Shown here piece after piece: positions 43,820 to 52,594 of a DNA stretch of 64,000 nt. The first letter of the stretch is position 1; the number at the start of each line of letters is the position of its first letter. This DNA is from Candidatus Hydrogenedentota bacterium. GTDB taxonomy: Bacteria; Hydrogenedentota; Hydrogenedentia; Hydrogenedentales; SLHB01. The translations under genes were made by a program, and so were the position numbers. The DNA is taken from the NCBI GenBank assembly GCA_013359265.1, contig JABWCD010000006.1:62001-126000 (forward strand). The letters run 5' to 3'. The notes under the pieces are model-generated. The model had not been told where the DNA came from, did not search any database, and saw only the letters and a program-made list of their open reading frames with translations.

Positions 43820-44732
43820 GGGCCTCTTGCTAAGCGGGGACGGGAGTACACTTCTTCGAACCGCATCCGATCGTGTTGAAATACACGCCCTTGGGAACCA
43901 CCATTGTGAGATTCGACATACAATCCACTGCAACCCGGATGAGTACATTGAAGCTACGGCGTTGAGCAGTGATGGTGTTCTTGTTGTGGCATCCGTGATA
44001 TCAATGGAGCACGTGGGAGCACTTCTTCTGTCTCGAACCGACAGTCTGGATAAGCCGATTCGGGCCGAAGGTCTTGGAGGGGGGATTGACTCGATTCTGT
44101 TTTCGCCGACTGGCAAACGTCTCGTTCTCAACGGTATGGGACCGCCAATTCTGGTGGAGCTGCTGTGGAATGACGAAGGGCATGAGTGCCGCGACACATT
44201 TCCTCGGGGAATCAACGTGGTGTGTATTAAAGCGGAAGGGTCGTGTCTCGCCTTTTTGGACAATGATACTCTTGTCCTTCGGCCGCCAATCTTCTCTCTG
44301 GAGCGACCTCCGAGAGAGATTCGTTTTGTGAATTGGGATGGCTTCAAAGATCCCTATCCTTCCATCCCGCACAAATCGGACGCGTTGCTCTTCAGTGCAT
44401 GGAAGGACGAGCGAACCGGGGAGACTATGGGGCTGTCGGCTGCATTTGACAATATTCTGAGGGTCATGAGCGTTTCCAAAGGTGAGCTTCTCGTTGAAAT
44501 GCGAGGACACGAGGACCGAATCGTGGGCGTTGCGGCGCTGCCCGAGCGGCACGCCGCGATATCGGCGTCGATGGACGGTTCGGTAAGGCTGTGGGACTTG
44601 AAAGACGGTCGGGTTCTTCACGCCTACCAAGGGCTTGCTTCGATCCGCTCCTTTGGCCTGTTAAGGGCTGTGGACACTGTTGTCGTGGGAGATGTTGCCG
44701 GACGGATCAGGTTGCTAGAGATATGCTGGTAA
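43788..44732 (+). CDS. WD-repeat/beta-propeller protein coupled to the STAND protein
   Basis: A 314-residue propeller protein with a clear final repeat (GHEDRIVGVAALPE, ISASMDGSVRLWDLKDG). Its ATG lies 32 bp inside the STAND gene in another frame and has its own GGAG 8 bases upstream, so it is a coupled second gene, not necessarily a frameshift. Together the two would complete a double propeller. It ends 160 bp before a hairpin cluster. Confidence 0.8.
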   Translation: MDVVRTFRSNEGLLLSGDGSTLLRTASDRVEIHALGNHHCEIRHTIHCNPDEYIEATALSSDGVLVVASVISMEHVGALLLSRTDSLDKPIRAEGLGGGIDSILFSPTGKRLVLNGMGPPILVELLWNDEGHECRDTFPRGINVVCIKAEGSCLAFLDNDTLVLRPPIFSLERPPREIRFVNWDGFKDPYPSIPHKSDALLFSAWKDERTGETMGLSAAFDNILRVMSVSKGELLVEMRGHEDRIVGVAALPERHAAISASMDGSVRLWDLKDGRVLHAYQGLASIRSFGLLRAVDTVVVGDVAGRIRLLEICW

Positions 44733-44894
44733 TGCTGGCCGTTTGGTAGGCAGCTGCAAAGTAATAGCGAGTCGCGTACTAAGGCTGGACGTTGGGCAAG
44801 AATGGATCGAGGCTTGAGACTTGCACGTGAAACGGTGTGGTGGGGCCAGGCCCCGCGGGGATTAAACCCACGACTGCTTTGCCGAGAATAGGTT

Positions 44895-44911
44895 GTCGGG
44901 ATGATCCCGAC
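44895..44911. terminator. Hairpin downstream of the WD-repeat gene
   Basis: GTCGGGA-tga-TCCCGAC, 7-bp perfect arms and a 3-base loop, between the + WD-repeat gene and the bidirectional terminator at 44927. There is no T run. The rest of 44733-44926 holds no supported gene. Confidence 0.45.
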
Positions 44912-44926
44912 TACGGATGAAATAAA

Positions 44927-44967
44927 AAAAGAGAGGCAATCTCCCGGAGGGAGTTGTCTCTCTTTGT
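44927..44967. terminator. Bidirectional rho-independent terminator
   Basis: AAAGAGAGGCAATCTCCC / GGGAGTTGTCTCTCTTT, nearly complementary 17-18-bp arms around a gga loop, with A and T runs at the two ends. It separates the + STAND/WD pair from the converging leftward SAP/MoxR genes and would serve both. Confidence 0.85.
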
Positions 44968-44970
44968 GCG

Positions 44971-46368
44971 TCAGGCGACGCGGAGGAGGGCGCCGGTGAA
45001 GGCGAGCTTGCCTTCAAGGAGCGCCAGGGCGAGTTCCTCAACAGTGTACGTAGCGTTTTCGTGGCTTGGTTCGAGGATGGCGTTGCCGCGAAGGTGCCGG
45101 ATGACGTATGCCGTCAGTACCAAGTTGCGCAGGTAACGCATGTCTTCGAGGATCGGGAGGTCGGCTGCGCTCGATGGCGCCGACGCTATGCGCAGGAAAC
45201 GGTGCTCTGCGAAGAAGTGGTCCAAATCGGACTGATGCTTCGCGTAAGTGTCCGCGATCAACCCTGCGAGCTTGCTCACCAGCTTGTCTTTTGCCCCGGT
45301 CATAGGGACCCCGTGTTCACGAAGCACTTCCCGGAGTATGTCGCCGCTGCACCTGCTTGTCGGATACTTGCCGATGTGGAAGGCGCGCACTCGAGACGGC
45401 TCGACCTCGGCGGTCGCTGTCGGAGGCCCTTGCTTTGATGTGTAGTTCAACGATGGAAAGGTGGGAGCTCCCTCATTGCGTTCGAGCATTTCTGTGAGCT
45501 TGTCCACCGTAGTGCGGAACACGAATCGGCGGTCGTCAACTCGATAGCGCATCGCGAACGCCTCCGCAGCAGCCCGTTTCGCGACACTGTTATTACCGAG
45601 ATCAGGCCGAAACGTAAGCATCTTGCCTGTTCGTGTCACATGCCACTGCACGTGCGTGCCGCAGACGTGGGGCTTGTCCGACTTCATGATGACCGCGAAA
45701 GTCAGTGCCCGAATTTCCGGGACTAGGCGCAGCCGTCCGTCGTTGTCGGCAAATTGCGACAGCGCCGAGGCCAACCGGAAATTCTGCGTTGGAATTCCCT
45801 CGCTGACGAGCAACTTGTCATGCTGCTCAAAATCTTCCAGCGAGAGAATTCTGCCCAAGTCGTAGCCGTCGATGTCGTCGTAACTGGACAACTTGATGGA
45901 CTTGTCCTTGGACTTCAGAAACTGACGCAACGCTTGGAACCCGTAGTGAGATTTCTCCGCGAGCGTCTTGGCGACTCCGTGGGACCACCGGGCGCGCAAC
46001 CGTTCCTTGGCAATGCCAAGCAGTTCGACGTACGAGAGGCCGACCACGAAGTATATGCCCTCTTGGACGGCCTTCAACGTTCTCTGGAACTTGCTACTAC
46101 TCTTGTCTATCCAGATATAGCCGCTGTCGGCGATGATGTCGTGACTGTGGCCCATCGGAACGAGGTCAGTTACTTTGGCTTCCTCGCAGTTCATTCGTTG
46201 AACGAAAGCATCTAGTATGGATGGGTGCTTGTCGGGGTCCCAGGGATGCACGCCTCGCGTCAGCACGTCGGCAATCGGTACATCGACTAGCTCCCAGTGC
46301 AAGCGCTTGAACCGTGGAATTTCCGGATCAGGTTCGAGCCGGAATCGGAACGTCTGTAGCGCGCTCAT
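44971..46368 (-). CDS. SAP-domain protein paired with MoxR ATPase
   Basis: A 465-residue protein. A SAP-like DNA-binding helix pair lies at ~340-375 (SGDILREVLREHGVPMTGAKDKLVSKL). The large N-terminal part is alpha/beta and unassigned; a cluster of small hydrophobic helices ends the protein. ATGA couples it to the MoxR gene, so it is probably a substrate or partner of that ATPase. Confidence 0.7.
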   Translation of the reverse strand: MSALQTFRFRLEPDPEIPRFKRLHWELVDVPIADVLTRGVHPWDPDKHPSILDAFVQRMNCEEAKVTDLVPMGHSHDIIADSGYIWIDKSSSKFQRTLKAVQEGIYFVVGLSYVELLGIAKERLRARWSHGVAKTLAEKSHYGFQALRQFLKSKDKSIKLSSYDDIDGYDLGRILSLEDFEQHDKLLVSEGIPTQNFRLASALSQFADNDGRLRLVPEIRALTFAVIMKSDKPHVCGTHVQWHVTRTGKMLTFRPDLGNNSVAKRAAAEAFAMRYRVDDRRFVFRTTVDKLTEMLERNEGAPTFPSLNYTSKQGPPTATAEVEPSRVRAFHIGKYPTSRCSGDILREVLREHGVPMTGAKDKLVSKLAGLIADTYAKHQSDLDHFFAEHRFLRIASAPSSAADLPILEDMRYLRNLVLTAYVIRHLRGNAILEPSHENATYTVEELALALLEGKLAFTGALLRVA

Positions 46369-47855
46369 GCGGCCTTACCTCCTTTGTTTGCATCCGGAGC
46401 GCCGGCAAGAAGGCGCTCGAAGGTTTCAAGGTCCTCTTCGATGGCGCGGCCGGTTTCGCGGATAGTTTTTGGGTTGACGTTTTGCGAGTCAATGAGCTTT
46501 CGGACACGCTGGTATGCGATTAGCTTCGAGAGGTCGCTGTCGCGGTCAAGCAAACGCTCGACCTCCTCGATGTACTCGATTGCATCGTCCTCGAGCCGCG
46601 GAACACAGGCCGTACTCAGCGTCTCCGGCGATACCTTGGCGCAAAGTGATGCCAAGAGTTCCTGCGGTACCGTTCCTGGCCGGCGCGCTTCGACTTGAAG
46701 CGCTGTGTAGGCCAGGAGTGAGATGTCCCGGTCTTCGGCCATGAGGTCTGTCCACGCTTTGGACAGGGCGAACCCACCGAGATCGTGTGCGAGTAACAGT
46801 TCGACTTTCCGCATCAGGTCGCTTGTCGTGAACAGCTCATAGATGAGGTTCACGGCATTCAACTCGGCGCCATCGGCGAAATAGTGGCTGAGCAGGTCGA
46901 AGCACACCTCCATTTTGTGCACGGCTTCGTCGCGCTTGAGCGAAGCGTCGTTCAGTCCGACCGGTATGCTTGACTGCACGACGTATCGTGCTGAACCGAC
47001 GAAATCCGGAGCCGGAACGCAATGCGCCTCCGCTTTTGCAAGTTCGATGGCGCGGTTGGCGAGCAGGTTCCGATAGATGAACCCGAGCCTGCGGCCGTCG
47101 AGCGCCACTTCACCTTTGGTCTCGCGCATGAGCAGGTCCGCGAACTTGGCGAGGAACTCTGCCAATGTGGGCAACTGTTGCTTGAGACCGAGGAAACGTG
47201 CGCCAGCCGCCGTGAGCAATGTGCGCATTGATGAGCCGGTGACTTCCACGTCCTCTTTGGGTACAGTTCCCGCAGTGGCACCGCCGGTCCATTCGACAAG
47301 GCTCGGCGCGTCGTCACCGTTGATATGGGTCGCTACCCGAATTCTGTCTTCCTCTTCCATTTGAAGTACGTCCGGCGGATAAAGGAAGAACGCGAAGCGA
47401 CCGATGAGCGCGTCGTCCAGCGCCTGGGTCGCGCTATAGCTGAGCGGATTCATGGCACTCCACACCCACTTCACGCTTGTCGTGAAGCCTCCGATTTTGC
47501 GACTCCGGATAATCTCGAGCCATTTGGACTGAAGTTCTGGTACCGCGCGGTTAAGTTCGTCGATGAGCACGAGTTCCTTGTCCCAAATTGTCACAGGACT
47601 TGCGACATACTCGACAACACCGTGCTTGAGCTTTTCCACGTTTGGATAACCCAGCACGTCTTCGAACATGGCCTTCGAGGCGTCGTAGACGAGGAACTTG
47701 CGTCCCAAGGCCTGCGCTACCTTGTTGGCCACATGTGTTTTGGCGCAACCAGCGTTGCCGATGAGCAACAACGGATCGCCGGTTAGGAGAGAGGCCAAGA
47801 CGAGATTTTCGTCGGCTTCCTTCCAGCCAAAGATACCGAGTTTGGACAGAATCAT
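46365..47855 (-). CDS. MoxR-type AAA+ ATPase
   Basis: A 496-residue AAA+ protein. P-loop GNAGCAKT (33-40), Walker B ELVLIDELNRA (~100), sensor WVWSAMNP and arginine-bearing LIGRFAFFL. The C-terminal ~200 residues are helical. MoxR ATPases work as chaperones with VWA-domain partners; the DUF2201 metallopeptidase-VWA protein at 50494 is the natural partner here. The start at MILSKLGIFG has AAGGAGG 8 bases upstream. Confidence 0.88.
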   Translation of the reverse strand: MILSKLGIFGWKEADENLVLASLLTGDPLLLIGNAGCAKTHVANKVAQALGRKFLVYDASKAMFEDVLGYPNVEKLKHGVVEYVASPVTIWDKELVLIDELNRAVPELQSKWLEIIRSRKIGGFTTSVKWVWSAMNPLSYSATQALDDALIGRFAFFLYPPDVLQMEEEDRIRVATHINGDDAPSLVEWTGGATAGTVPKEDVEVTGSSMRTLLTAAGARFLGLKQQLPTLAEFLAKFADLLMRETKGEVALDGRRLGFIYRNLLANRAIELAKAEAHCVPAPDFVGSARYVVQSSIPVGLNDASLKRDEAVHKMEVCFDLLSHYFADGAELNAVNLIYELFTTSDLMRKVELLLAHDLGGFALSKAWTDLMAEDRDISLLAYTALQVEARRPGTVPQELLASLCAKVSPETLSTACVPRLEDDAIEYIEEVERLLDRDSDLSKLIAYQRVRKLIDSQNVNPKTIRETGRAIEEDLETFERLLAGAPDANKGGKAA

Positions 47856-47900
47856 GATTCTTTCCTCCTTGCTGTTCAGAAACAGTTGATGTGAGTTGAA

Positions 47901-47924
47901 AGACATCCCAACCGAGGAATGTCT
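47901..47924. other. Hairpin upstream of the MoxR gene
   Basis: AGACATCCC / GGAATGTCT, a stem of about 9 bp with one mismatch, 45-70 bp upstream of the MoxR start. It is one of a series of such hairpins placed before leftward genes in this region. 47925-48112 has no supported gene. Confidence 0.4.
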
Positions 47925-48112
47925 AAGACGGTGATTTCACTGAGTTGAGGCTGTACTTGCGGACTCTTGCCTATCGCCAGCTACTCGCCACGAACTGAAA
48001 CGGAGACCTCGTGTACTCCGCTTAAGAGTCACAGTTTGAGGACGTCGAGCCTGTGCGAGACGAAAAACTGACGAGGGACGAGCAGGTGCAAAGGCCCAGG
48101 AAGGAACCAAAA

Positions 48113-48736
48113 ATGGGAAGCGACGGCAAACACGACACCATCGGAATGGTGTCAGAGGCGCGGATACTGGCGCGCGAGAACCACTACATGCGCCACTTTG
48201 GCCCCATGACCAAACCCCTCGCGCATTCGACCGACAAGCAACCGGTCCACGTGGACATCTACCAATTCGAGCCGAATGCGTCACGACCGTACTGGAAGCT
48301 TGTGACCGGCGGAATGAGCGACCTGCGCCAGAACATCCCAATACCGGTCGCTGAGTTTGCCGCGCCTCGCGCCGAGCTTCTCATGTACGCCACAGAACCT
48401 AAGCCGTGGATGTTTTCCGTCCTCAAAGCGCTGGCCGAGTATCCGTCACGAACCGGCAACTATCTGCACTGGCTTCACACGTGGACCAATGACGTGCCGC
48501 TAACCGAGACGCCGTCTGAGTACACGAGCTGCCTGTTTCTGCCGCCCCGCCTTGAAAATTCCTCGTTTAACGAGCTTCAGGTCGAGGGCGACCGGGTCGA
48601 CTTCCTTTGGATGATCCCGATCACAAGCGCGGAACGAGATTACGCCGCTGAGCGTGGCAGCGAACACTTGGAATGGCTCTTCTTCCGGTGCGGCGTCGAC
48701 CTGATCGCTAACGATTGCCGTGCCCCTGTCGTATAA
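48113..48736 (+). CDS. SUFU-domain protein
   Basis: A 207-residue protein with the bacterial suppressor-of-fused layout: VHVDIYQFEP, YWKLVTGGMSDL, RAELLMYAT, NYLHWLHTW and LFLPP, then a closing FLWMIPITSAERDYA motif. In bacteria SUFU-domain proteins are often immunity proteins against polymorphic toxins. No toxin gene is next to it here. AAGGAA lies 6 bases before the ATG. It stands alone on the + strand among leftward genes. Confidence 0.8.
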   Translation: MGSDGKHDTIGMVSEARILARENHYMRHFGPMTKPLAHSTDKQPVHVDIYQFEPNASRPYWKLVTGGMSDLRQNIPIPVAEFAAPRAELLMYATEPKPWMFSVLKALAEYPSRTGNYLHWLHTWTNDVPLTETPSEYTSCLFLPPRLENSSFNELQVEGDRVDFLWMIPITSAERDYAAERGSEHLEWLFFRCGVDLIANDCRAPVV

Positions 48737-48786
48737 TCCAGCGACCGAGCCTCCACGCCTACGCTTTCAGTCAACCTTATGAAGCA

Positions 48787-48981
48787 CTATGGCTCGAGTT
48801 CAGTCTGGAAGACTAAGAACTCAGTGCCGTTGCCTGACTTGGCTTCCCGGTCATCTTTGTCCTTGATACCGGCTTCTTTCAGCCAAGCCTGCTCCGCTTT
48901 TCGCGCCGAAGCAGCTCGGCGAAAAACCCGGGCGTCCGATACGATTCCCTGGCAGGTTTCGACGGTTACGTACACGTTCAT
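48787..48981 (-). CDS. Small protein, paralogue of the C-terminal half of the 124-aa neighbour
   Basis: A 64-residue protein: RVFRRAASARKAEQAWLKEAGIKDKDDRE. It follows the same pattern as the C-terminal half of the protein at 49075 (TFRTAEAAAKAEKKWLRATNIRDEKERE). AAGGAGG precedes the start. Function unknown. Confidence 0.7.
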   Translation of the reverse strand: MNVYVTVETCQGIVSDARVFRRAASARKAEQAWLKEAGIKDKDDREAKSGNGTEFLVFQTELEP

Positions 48982-49021
48982 GGTTCATCACCTCCTTTCT
49001 TGTTGCTTTCAAACAGCGGCG

Positions 49022-49051
49022 GGGAGACATCCCGTTAGGTGGATGTCTCCC
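49022..49051. other. Hairpin upstream of the 64-aa gene
   Basis: GGGAGACATCC / GGATGTCTCCC, perfect 11-bp arms with an 8-base loop, 41-70 bp upstream of the ATG at 48981. Possibly a terminator for the 124-aa gene or a 5' leader element of the next one. Confidence 0.6.
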
Positions 49052-49074
49052 GCCAGTCGATTGACTCTTCAGCG

Positions 49075-49449
49075 TCAGCCTTTCAGGTCACACTCCCAGA
49101 CGGCGATGCCGGTGCCCCAGTCAGATTTCTGCTCACGCTCCTTTTCGTCTCGGATGTTAGTGGCGCGCAGCCACTTCTTCTCCGCCTTTGCCGCCGCTTC
49201 CGCGGTGCGAAACGTTTGGACGCCGCGCACGATGCCGTCCTCCATGGGGACCAATACGTGCACAGTTTCCGCCCGGGCAGTTTTGACCGGATATCCCAGG
49301 TCCACTTCCTGTACACGGTCCTGTGGGTTCCGCACTTCAAAGTGCGTTGCCCAGGATTCGGGGTTCCGATGTATCTCGAGCGCCCGACGCGCTGCGTCCT
49401 CTGGCGAGTCCGCGTCGAGGTCGATGGTCCAAGTCACTCTGTATTCCAT
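49075..49449 (-). CDS. Small two-part protein of unknown function
   Basis: A 124-residue protein. The N-terminal half begins MEYRVTWTIDLDADSPEDAARRAL, the pattern of small plasmid proteins with a ferredoxin-like fold. The C-terminal half repeats the sequence type of the 64-aa gene downstream. AGGAGG lies just before the ATG. Function unknown. Confidence 0.72.
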   Translation of the reverse strand: MEYRVTWTIDLDADSPEDAARRALEIHRNPESWATHFEVRNPQDRVQEVDLGYPVKTARAETVHVLVPMEDGIVRGVQTFRTAEAAAKAEKKWLRATNIRDEKEREQKSDWGTGIAVWECDLKG

Positions 49450-49589
49450 AGTTTCACCTCCTTCTGGTTTCTACTCGACCTTGCTCAACTGTCCTGCTCG
49501 GTCAAGTGGCTTTACGAACTTGCGACGGCCCAGTTATGATGGATAGCGACACATGCAGTGAACGGCCACGATCTGTGGGGATTTCAAAG

Positions 49590-50456
49590 ATGAGCGTCAT
49601 GCACGAGTACCTCAGCTTCAAGGCCGAAAACAGGCTCAACACGCGGGTATTCGGCGACCGGGTCCGTCTACAGCGATTCTTACGGGACCGTCTCGACGGT
49701 ATCTGGAGTGAGCGTCCGAAGTTCTCCAACGGCGGATTACTTCGGAATTACATGACGGGATTCGCGTTGGGATTCGCTTATTACGATTGCCGTCCCACCA
49801 AGTTCTGCGAACTGCGGTGTTACGGCCTGCCGCTTGCCGGTGCGTTTGACTACAACATGCTGCGCCTTGGCGTGATTACTTCGGAATCGCTGAAGACGGG
49901 TGACCCACGATTCCTAGAGCCCCTATCGGAGCGGTTGAAACATCTCCAATATCTCAAGATCGGACACTGGGGAGACGCGGCGCCGGAGCAGATACCTGTC
50001 ATCACGAACCTGGTGACTCAACACTCGAATACCACATTCTGGTGGTACACGCGAAAACAGGAAATCGCGAAAGCCGTGAACGACTATCGCCTTCCCAATC
50101 TCCGCGCGTATCTTAGCCTTGATCCAAATACTCGCTATCCGTCCAGCGCGAAATACCCGTATGGAATCACGTATTTCTTTGGGGATGGACTCCGTCATGA
50201 AAAACACGAGGACATTCTGAGGGATCGCCGATTAGTAGCCCTGTTCGTGCAGAAGAAGGGCGCGTCCCTGGAGGATCCGCTCGATTATGGAGTCGAATCT
50301 CATCCCAAACTATGCGAGGAGAAAAGGCTCGTCATTTCAGGCGTAGAAACACATGAAATGTGCTTGTCTTGCGTGGGCCGGTGTCGGTATGGGACACCAG
50401 GTGAGATTGCTGAGCAAGAAGACTGGAGGGGAGGCCACGAGATGGAATCTTCATGA
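49590..50456 (+). CDS. Divergent GP88-like cysteine protein
   Basis: A 288-residue protein. It has the motifs of gene-product-88-type proteins in order: CRPTKFCELRCYG (three Cys), HLQYLKIGHWGD, FWWYTRKQEI, LRAYLSLDPNTRYP, and a C-terminal MCLSCVGRCRYG cysteine pair. It is only distantly related to the second GP88-like gene at 51880. Start chosen at MSVMHEYL, with GGGGA 8 bases upstream; longer forms are possible. A metal- or Fe-S-binding role is possible. It stands alone on the + strand. Confidence 0.65.
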   Translation: MSVMHEYLSFKAENRLNTRVFGDRVRLQRFLRDRLDGIWSERPKFSNGGLLRNYMTGFALGFAYYDCRPTKFCELRCYGLPLAGAFDYNMLRLGVITSESLKTGDPRFLEPLSERLKHLQYLKIGHWGDAAPEQIPVITNLVTQHSNTTFWWYTRKQEIAKAVNDYRLPNLRAYLSLDPNTRYPSSAKYPYGITYFFGDGLRHEKHEDILRDRRLVALFVQKKGASLEDPLDYGVESHPKLCEEKRLVISGVETHEMCLSCVGRCRYGTPGEIAEQEDWRGGHEMESS

Positions 50457-50493
50457 CCTCCCGCCCGCCTAGCCCACCTAAACGCCTCACATC

Positions 50494-51810
50494 TTAGTGC
50501 GTCACGTCTTCAAGCTGGACCACATCCCCTATGGGTTCGAATTCCGGACAATCTTGTTTGCCGCCGAACAGCACGGTCATCATCCTAACCTTTCGGCGCT
50601 TGAGTTCATCCTGGAGTTCGGGTTTCAAGCACGCGTAGCCGTCGGTGAGTACGACGGCCTTGTCGAGTGCGCGCTCGAAGATGCTGTTGGCGATGCAGTT
50701 GAAGTCGGTTCCATACGTCGTCTTCACGGCGCCCTGCAACAGGGAATGAAACGGGACCTCGACGACTTGGTTGCTGAAGAGAAACATGGTTGTCAGGTCC
50801 GTGCGAAGGCTTTGCAGCACACCGATGATTTCCGGCAAGTGTTCGTTCACACTCCCGGACACGTCCAAGTACACCGCCAGACCTTGTTTCTTCGTCGTGA
50901 CGCCGGTCGCACGGTTCCGGTAATGGAATGGCACGATGCCGGCGGAGAGCAAAACAAGGTCACGTTTCGAGGGGTGAATCGGGATGGGCGAAACGCACAC
51001 CCGAGCGTGATGCATGGTGTTCCGGAAGTTGTCCACCTTCTGGCGTGTAGCAAACTTCTGAAGCAGCGCCTTCTTGATGGACAGGTGCGTCTTCAGGGCA
51101 TCAAAGAACAGTTCGTACAGGTTCATGCTGTAGCCGGCGTTCGGTCCGAGATTGCGCTTGACTGCTTTTTTGAGGTCTTCGGCCATTCGCCCGAGATCCT
51201 CTGCGGACAGACCTTGAAGGCTGACTCCAGCGCTCGCTTCTCCGTCCTTACCGCCAGTAGCTCCGTGGCTACCTAGCAAGACGACAGCGTGCACATCAAC
51301 GGTAGGCGTCAAAACCTTCAAAGTCTGAATGACTTCGCCGGTGCTGAGCCACTTGTCATGCCGTCGCCCATAGCTGTAAAAAGCATCGTAAAGTGAGTCG
51401 TACCTGCTGTCGCGCATCCGGCTCATGGGCCTGAGCAGTCCATGGATGCCGTGCGGTTCGTAGAACTTCTTGAAAAGACTGCCCTCGCCGGAAGCACGAG
51501 CAAACAACTGGCTGATGCTCGCGTTGATGACCATGTCCGCGGCAACGTTTTCCAATTCACCGGCGCCGTGAACGAAATGGCCGAACATCGGGTGCATCAA
51601 TTCGTGCATCACGAGGCAAAACAGGTCCTCCTCGCTAGTCACGTAGCGGCCCACGAACTTCGGCGCGTATTGCATTCGGCCGTCGGCAGTGATACATGCT
51701 GTGGCGCAGTTCGGGTCTTCCTCGACCCGCTTGACGAACGAGCCAACAAAACTGTCCCGTCCAAGCGCGTTTCTGAGCACGCTGCGGACGATATCCAAAT
51801 TGATTTTCAT
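50494..51810 (-). CDS. DUF2201-type metallopeptidase / VWA protein
   Basis: A 438-residue protein. The HELMH zinc motif is at residues 69-73 (VMHELMHPMFGHF), with a C-terminal VWA-like domain whose MIDAS signature DVSGSVNE lies near 315. This combination defines the VWA-like DUF2201 proteins that work with MoxR-type ATPases; the ATPase gene is 3 kb downstream. GGAGG lies 9 bases before the start. Confidence 0.88.
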   Translation of the reverse strand: MKINLDIVRSVLRNALGRDSFVGSFVKRVEEDPNCATACITADGRMQYAPKFVGRYVTSEEDLFCLVMHELMHPMFGHFVHGAGELENVAADMVINASISQLFARASGEGSLFKKFYEPHGIHGLLRPMSRMRDSRYDSLYDAFYSYGRRHDKWLSTGEVIQTLKVLTPTVDVHAVVLLGSHGATGGKDGEASAGVSLQGLSAEDLGRMAEDLKKAVKRNLGPNAGYSMNLYELFFDALKTHLSIKKALLQKFATRQKVDNFRNTMHHARVCVSPIPIHPSKRDLVLLSAGIVPFHYRNRATGVTTKKQGLAVYLDVSGSVNEHLPEIIGVLQSLRTDLTTMFLFSNQVVEVPFHSLLQGAVKTTYGTDFNCIANSIFERALDKAVVLTDGYACLKPELQDELKRRKVRMMTVLFGGKQDCPEFEPIGDVVQLEDVTH

Positions 51811-51830
51811 CGTGTATATCCTCCAATGCT

Positions 51831-51868
51831 GACGCCCCGAAGGGCGTGTCTAGCTCCTTCGGGGCGTC
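51831..51868. other. Hairpin upstream of the DUF2201 gene
   Basis: GACGCCCCGAAGG / CCTTCGGGGCGTC, perfect 13-bp arms with a 12-base loop, starting 21 bp upstream of the DUF2201 ATG and 12 bp beyond the stop of the GP88 gene. It could end the GP88 transcript or shape the leader of the next gene. Confidence 0.65.
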
Positions 51869-51879
51869 GCGGTTTCGTT

Positions 51880-52482
51880 TCAGTGAACTTTGAAAACGAC
51901 GTTTCCCTTACCTGCGCAAAAGCAGTAGCGGCACTCGAAACAGGACTTGGCGATACCGCTCTGGTGCAGGCAGGGAACGCCGTGAGCGCGCGGATCGATG
52001 TCCAGGTAAGCAACACGCCAACCAGGTGGCGGGTCCGGCATGCCGGGGTCGACTGACGCAAACAGATGGACGTTGGGCCGTATGCGAAACTGCTCCAGTG
52101 CCGCTAATAACGAGGGCACGGTCCAGGAGCGCGTGTACGCCCAGAATTGAGTTCGTGGACGCTTCCTCGCGATACGAAGCCACGCGAGGATGTAAGACCG
52201 GCTATAGAAGTCGCCGCTCACGTGGATGCGCAATACCAGAAGATCTCTCGGTATGCGTTTGAGCATCGCCCGGACAAAGCGCCGGGGGTTCCACGTGAGC
52301 ATGACGTTACGCGAATAGGCCCGCCGGCAGTCCGGCCGGATTCGCTCGAAGCGCGCCGCGTAACAGTGGTCGAGACACCATTGCGTGGCGCCTGGGCAAC
52401 TGAAACGCGACGGTAGACTGAAAGTGAGGATGGGCCCCACCTTGATATTGCCTCTGCCGAGGCTGGGTTCGATGGCGATCAT
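51880..52482 (-). CDS. GP88-family protein
   Basis: A 200-residue GP88-type protein: CPGATQWCLDHCYA (C29, C36, C40), LRIHVSGDFYS, FWAYTRSW, HLFASVDPGMPDPPPGW, and the C-terminal CFECRYCFC. The family is common in phages and mobile elements; the cysteines suggest a metal centre. The start at 52482 has AGGGA upstream. A related protein is encoded at 49590. Confidence 0.85.
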   Translation of the reverse strand: MIAIEPSLGRGNIKVGPILTFSLPSRFSCPGATQWCLDHCYAARFERIRPDCRRAYSRNVMLTWNPRRFVRAMLKRIPRDLLVLRIHVSGDFYSRSYILAWLRIARKRPRTQFWAYTRSWTVPSLLAALEQFRIRPNVHLFASVDPGMPDPPPGWRVAYLDIDPRAHGVPCLHQSGIAKSCFECRYCFCAGKGNVVFKVH

Positions 52483-52502
52483 TAAAGTCCCTTTCCAAGA
52501 GG

Positions 52503-52542
52503 AAAGGGCGGAGCCGCCGAAGAATAGGCAGACTCCGCCCTT
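52503..52542. terminator. Hairpin between the 85-aa gene and the GP88 gene
   Basis: AAAGGGCGGAG / CTCCGCCCTTT, perfect 11-bp arms with an 18-base loop, and a smaller CCCTTTCC / GGAAAGGG stem overlapping its left edge (52489-52508). Placed between a stop and a start, 21-60 bp before the GP88 ATG. Confidence 0.6.
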
Positions 52543-52594
52543 TGGTTGGGGTTGATGGAATGAGGTTCAGGTCAGGTTGACAAGAACATAGGCA

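Noticed and set aside
44850-44910. tRNA-like stretch near the WD-repeat gene end
   Set aside because: GGGGATTAAACCCAC looks like part of a T arm, but no acceptor, D or anticodon stem can be formed around it.
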